In this document: positions 6,165 to 8,323 of the stretch, one piece after another
Position numbering within the stretch: the first letter of the stretch is position 1
Layout of the letters: every line of letters begins with the position of its first letter
Assembly: GCA_964393895.1 (NCBI GenBank)
Contig: CAYMWP010000174.1
Span: 1-8,323, forward strand
DNA: 8,323 nucleotides
Direction: 5' to 3'
Origin: B4-G1 sp964393895
Lineage (GTDB): Bacteria; Chloroflexota; Anaerolineae; B4-G1
Translations under genes and position numbers: made by a program
The notes under the pieces: generated by a model
What the model saw: the letters and a program-made list of their open reading frames with translations, nothing else
What the model was told of the DNA's origin: nothing
The model's database searches: none

Positions 6165-7217
6165 ATGAAAAAGAAACGAGTTCTAACGGGAGACCGGCCC
6201 ACGGGCAAATTGCACCTGGGCCACTACGTGGGCAGCCTGGCAAATCGCGTGCGGCTGCAGGACGAGTACGAGTGCTTTTTCGTCGTCGCCGACCTGCACA
6301 CCCTCACCACCCGCCCAGAGAGGGAGCACATCATCGAGATCCGCCGCAACGTCCGCGAGATCGTGCTCGACTATCTGGCGGTGGGCATTGATCCGGCCAA
6401 GAGTGTCATCTTTGTCCAGTCGGTTGTGCCGGGCACCTACGAACTGAATCTGATCCTGGAGATGTTGGCCAGCGTGCCCCGGTTGGAGCGCATCCCCAGC
6501 CTCAAGGAGATGGCGCGCGACGCCCAGTTGGAGACGATGCCCTTGGGCCTGCTGGGCTATCCGGTGCTCCAGGCCGCCGACATCCTGCTGCCCCGCGCCC
6601 ACCTGGTGCCCGTCGCCAAGGACAACGAGGCTCACGTCGAGGTGGCGCGGGAGATTGCCCGCCGTTTCAACCGTCTTTACGGCGACGTTTTTCCCGAGCC
6701 GCAGGCCCTCATCGGTGAGGTGCTGGTGGGCACCGACGGACGGGCCAAGGCGAGCAAGTCGCTGGATAACGCCATCTATCTCTTGGATGACGCCCAGACG
6801 GTCGAGCGCAAGGTGCGGGGAATGTACACTGACCCCCGACGGGTGCGCGCCGACGTGCCCGGTCGGGTCGAGGGCAACCCGGTCTTTATCTACCACGACG
6901 CTTTCAACCCCGACCGGGACGAGGTGGAGGATCTGAAGAAGCGCTACCGCCGGGGCAAGGTGGGCGACGCGGAGGTCAAGGAAAAGTTGGCCCGCGCCAT
7001 CAACGGATTCCTCGATCCCGCCCGCGAGCGGCGCGCCTATTACGCGGCGCGGCCGGGGCTGGTCGAAGAGATTCTGCGCAGCGGCAATCGGCGCATGCGC
7101 CGGGAATCGGAGGAGACGATGCGGCTGGTGCGCGAGGCGATGGGTATGCTGAGGCCCGAGATGCAGCCCCGACCGGTGGAGTACAATTTGTGCCCCCCGG
7201 GCCTCGTCTACTGCTGA
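6165..7217 (+). CDS. trpS: Tryptophan--tRNA ligase
   Basis: This class I synthetase activates tryptophan with ATP and charges tRNA-Trp in the cytoplasm. The protein has 350 residues, normal for bacterial TrpRS. The HIGH-type motif is HLGH at 17-20 in PTGKLHLGHYVG, and the second signature is KASKS at 195-199, with Ala where Met is usual. GYPVLQAADILL at 131-142 and VPVAKDNEAHVEVAREIARRFN at about 148-169 are characteristic of TrpRS and separate it from TyrRS. The C-terminal part (about 240-330) is the alpha-helical anticodon-binding region; the last 15 residues are Pro-rich and end in Cys. I chose the ATG at 6165 over one at 6147, because GGAGGAGG lies just upstream of the former. It is the first gene behind the Trp T-box and is followed after 12 bases by an ATPase gene, so an operon is likely. 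Confidence 0.95.
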   Translation: MKKKRVLTGDRPTGKLHLGHYVGSLANRVRLQDEYECFFVVADLHTLTTRPEREHIIEIRRNVREIVLDYLAVGIDPAKSVIFVQSVVPGTYELNLILEMLASVPRLERIPSLKEMARDAQLETMPLGLLGYPVLQAADILLPRAHLVPVAKDNEAHVEVAREIARRFNRLYGDVFPEPQALIGEVLVGTDGRAKASKSLDNAIYLLDDAQTVERKVRGMYTDPRRVRADVPGRVEGNPVFIYHDAFNPDRDEVEDLKKRYRRGKVGDAEVKEKLARAINGFLDPARERRAYYAARPGLVEEILRSGNRRMRRESEETMRLVREAMGMLRPEMQPRPVEYNLCPPGLVYC

Positions 7218-7229
7218 TGGAGGCGCGAT

Positions 7230-7964
7230 ATGTACATCACCCAGGTCAAAGTCAACAGCAGAGAGTATCCCACCGACCGCCACTATCCGTTCAATGTTCC
7301 CGTTCTCAGGGAGCCGTTCGAGTTATCGTTCAGAAAGCCCGTCGCCTTTTTCGTGGGCGAGAACGGGTCGGGCAAGTCCACCTTGCTGGAGGCGATCACT
7401 CGCAAGTGCGGCATTCACCTGTGGGACAGGCCCAAGCGACACCTCTCCCACAACAATCCCTACGAGACCCGCCTGGCGGATTACATCACCGTGACGTGGG
7501 CCAACGGGCGCGTGCCCGGCTCGCTCTTCCGGGCCGAGACGTTCCGCGACCTGGCCGACTTTCTCGACGACGTTGCGCTGTGCGATCCCGGCCGGCTGAA
7601 ATACCACGGCGGTCACATTCTCAACACGCTGTCGCACGGCGAGGGAATCCTGAGCTACTTTGGTGGCCGTTTCAACGTCAAAGGGCTTTACATTCTCGAC
7701 GAGCCGGAGGCCGCGCTTTCGCCGTCGAGCCAGATAAAGTTCCTCAGGCTGCTGCAACGGCTGGAGGCAGCGGGTCGCGCGCAGTTCATCATCGCCACTC
7801 ACTCGCCGATCCTGCTCGCTCTCCCTGGGGCGCAGATCTTGAGCTTTGATTCACGGCGCATCAAAGAGGTGGATTACGAGGAGACCGCACACTATAGGAT
7901 TTACGAGCAGTTCTTTGCAGACAGGGCCAGTTTCTTGAGGGGGGGTGAGAAAGTAAGCAAGTAG
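7230..7964 (+). CDS. AAA/ABC-type ATPase of unknown role
   Basis: This is a predicted soluble ATPase of 244 residues with an ABC-like nucleotide-binding core and no membrane segments. Motifs appear in the expected order: Walker A GENGSGKST at 43-51, a signature-like LSHGEG at 134-139, Walker B LYILDEPEAALS at 153-164 (Asp157, Glu158) and a switch histidine in THSP (His191). The 80 or so residues between Walker A and the signature are short, as in small COG3910-like predicted ATPases rather than SMC or RecF proteins. The ATG has GGAGG six bases upstream. It sits between trpS and trpB2 under the same T-box, but nothing in the protein points to tryptophan. The final codons and TAG lie in a tandem repeat, so the tail GGEKVSK may be repeat-derived. 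Fold sure, function unknown. Confidence 0.9.
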   Translation: MYITQVKVNSREYPTDRHYPFNVPVLREPFELSFRKPVAFFVGENGSGKSTLLEAITRKCGIHLWDRPKRHLSHNNPYETRLADYITVTWANGRVPGSLFRAETFRDLADFLDDVALCDPGRLKYHGGHILNTLSHGEGILSYFGGRFNVKGLYILDEPEAALSPSSQIKFLRLLQRLEAAGRAQFIIATHSPILLALPGAQILSFDSRRIKEVDYEETAHYRIYEQFFADRASFLRGGEKVSK

Positions 7965-7987
7965 GCAAGTTGGCAAGTGACAAGCTG
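7951..7987. repeat. Short tandem octamer repeat at the ATPase gene end
   Basis: Three GCAAGTNN units repeat with a period of 8 (starts 7957, 7965, 7973), then CAAGCTG at 7981, with a preceding AAGTAA. The TAG stop of the ATPase gene is in the first unit. The run occupies much of the 55-base gap before trpB2. Confidence 0.65.
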
Positions 7988-8019
7988 TGAGCGGACGATT
8001 ATTTTGGGAGGAAATGAAA

Positions 8020-8323
8020 ATGAGACAGTACAAGTACTTTATCGAAGAAAAAGACATGCCGACGCATTGGTACAACATCTTGGCGGATATGAAGGAGCCG
8101 CCTCCGTTCTATCTCCATCCGGCGACGCTGGAGGTGATGGATGACCCGCCGATGCCGCCGCCCGTTTTCCCTATGGAACTGATCAAACAGGAATTCAGCA
8201 AAGAGCAATTCATCGAGATCCCGGACGAGGTGCGGGACGTGCTCAAGATGTGGCGTCCGGCCCCCCTCTACCGCGCCGCCCGCTGGGAAAAGGCGCTGGA
8301 TACCCCGGCCAAGATCTATTACA
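8020..8323 (+). CDS. trpB2: Tryptophan synthase beta-like chain, type 2 (TrpB2), N-terminal part
   Basis: PLP-dependent enzyme that condenses indole (or a related donor) with serine to make tryptophan. Only the first 101 codons are in the window, and the frame stays open to the end. It is recognised from the N-terminal pattern of the TrpB2 group, distinct from the usual TrpB: 'W-Y-N-I-L-A-D' at 17-23, a Pro-rich stretch PPFYLHPAT at 28-36, FPMELIKQE at 50-58, IEIPDEVRDVLKMWRPAPLYRA at about 65-86 and the beginning of the catalytic core at TPAKIYY (95-101). The PLP lysine and the rest lie outside. I chose the ATG at 8020 because GGGAGG (8006-8011) is eight bases upstream; an ATG two codons earlier is only two bases from it. 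Behind trpS and the ATPase, it is likely under the same tryptophan T-box. Confidence 0.85.
   Translation, partial: MRQYKYFIEEKDMPTHWYNILADMKEPPPFYLHPATLEVMDDPPMPPPVFPMELIKQEFSKEQFIEIPDEVRDVLKMWRPAPLYRAARWEKALDTPAKIYY

Noticed and set aside
6183..7283. Long open frame on the minus strand opposite trpS, 366 codons
   Set aside because: His/Leu/Val-rich composition with no domain; trpS on the plus strand explains the region fully.
7951..7987. Possible CRISPR-like repeats
   Set aside because: Units are 8 bases and contiguous, with no spacers; this is a short tandem repeat.

Overview
The window (about 60% G+C by eye) looks like a chromosomal piece of a Chloroflexota-type bacterium, perhaps Anaerolineae or a relative. 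This is inferred from the mix of a flavin-dependent ThyX, a type-2 tryptophan synthase beta chain, a T-box leader, a large GT-C membrane protein, a subtilase with a short terminal 'P-V-V-F' motif, and runs of degenerate 7-8 bp tandem units at gene ends. No sequence search was possible, so the phylum is a hypothesis.

Layout. Two transcription units diverge from a compact 85 bp region at 5344-5428. Leftward (minus strand) run a secreted S8 serine protease, a GNAT acetyltransferase whose start overlaps the protease stop, and thyX 17 bp later. After a gap of about 320 bp comes a large multi-pass GT-C-type glycosyltransferase. That gap holds a perfect 15 bp palindrome and the frameshifted tail of a second membrane protein, whose stop overlaps the GTG start of the glycosyltransferase. 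Rightward (plus strand) run trxA (thioredoxin), then a promoter embedded in the trxA stop codon, then a roughly 350 nt tryptophan T-box leader (specifier UGG) ending in an intrinsic terminator. The leader is followed by trpS, an AAA/ABC-type ATPase and the first 101 codons of a trpB2-type gene that runs off the window.

How the genes work together. The rightward operon is a coherent tryptophan module. Uncharged tRNA-Trp should bind the leader, favour the antiterminator and raise TrpRS together with the ATPase and TrpB2, so charging and supply of tryptophan would share one sensor. The role of the ATPase between them is unknown. The leftward group has no obvious common pathway. The divergent promoters appear to share an overlapping -35 element, and the protease promoter is so close to its ATG that its mRNA should be leaderless.

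Most worth a second look: the T-box leader has a second, terminator-like hairpin with seven Ts upstream of the T-box sequence; heptamer/octamer tandem repeats lie at three sites, one translated inside the glycosyltransferase and two forming the 3' ends of genes; and the -35 elements of the divergent promoters overlap. I did not find a clear new defence or mobile system here.
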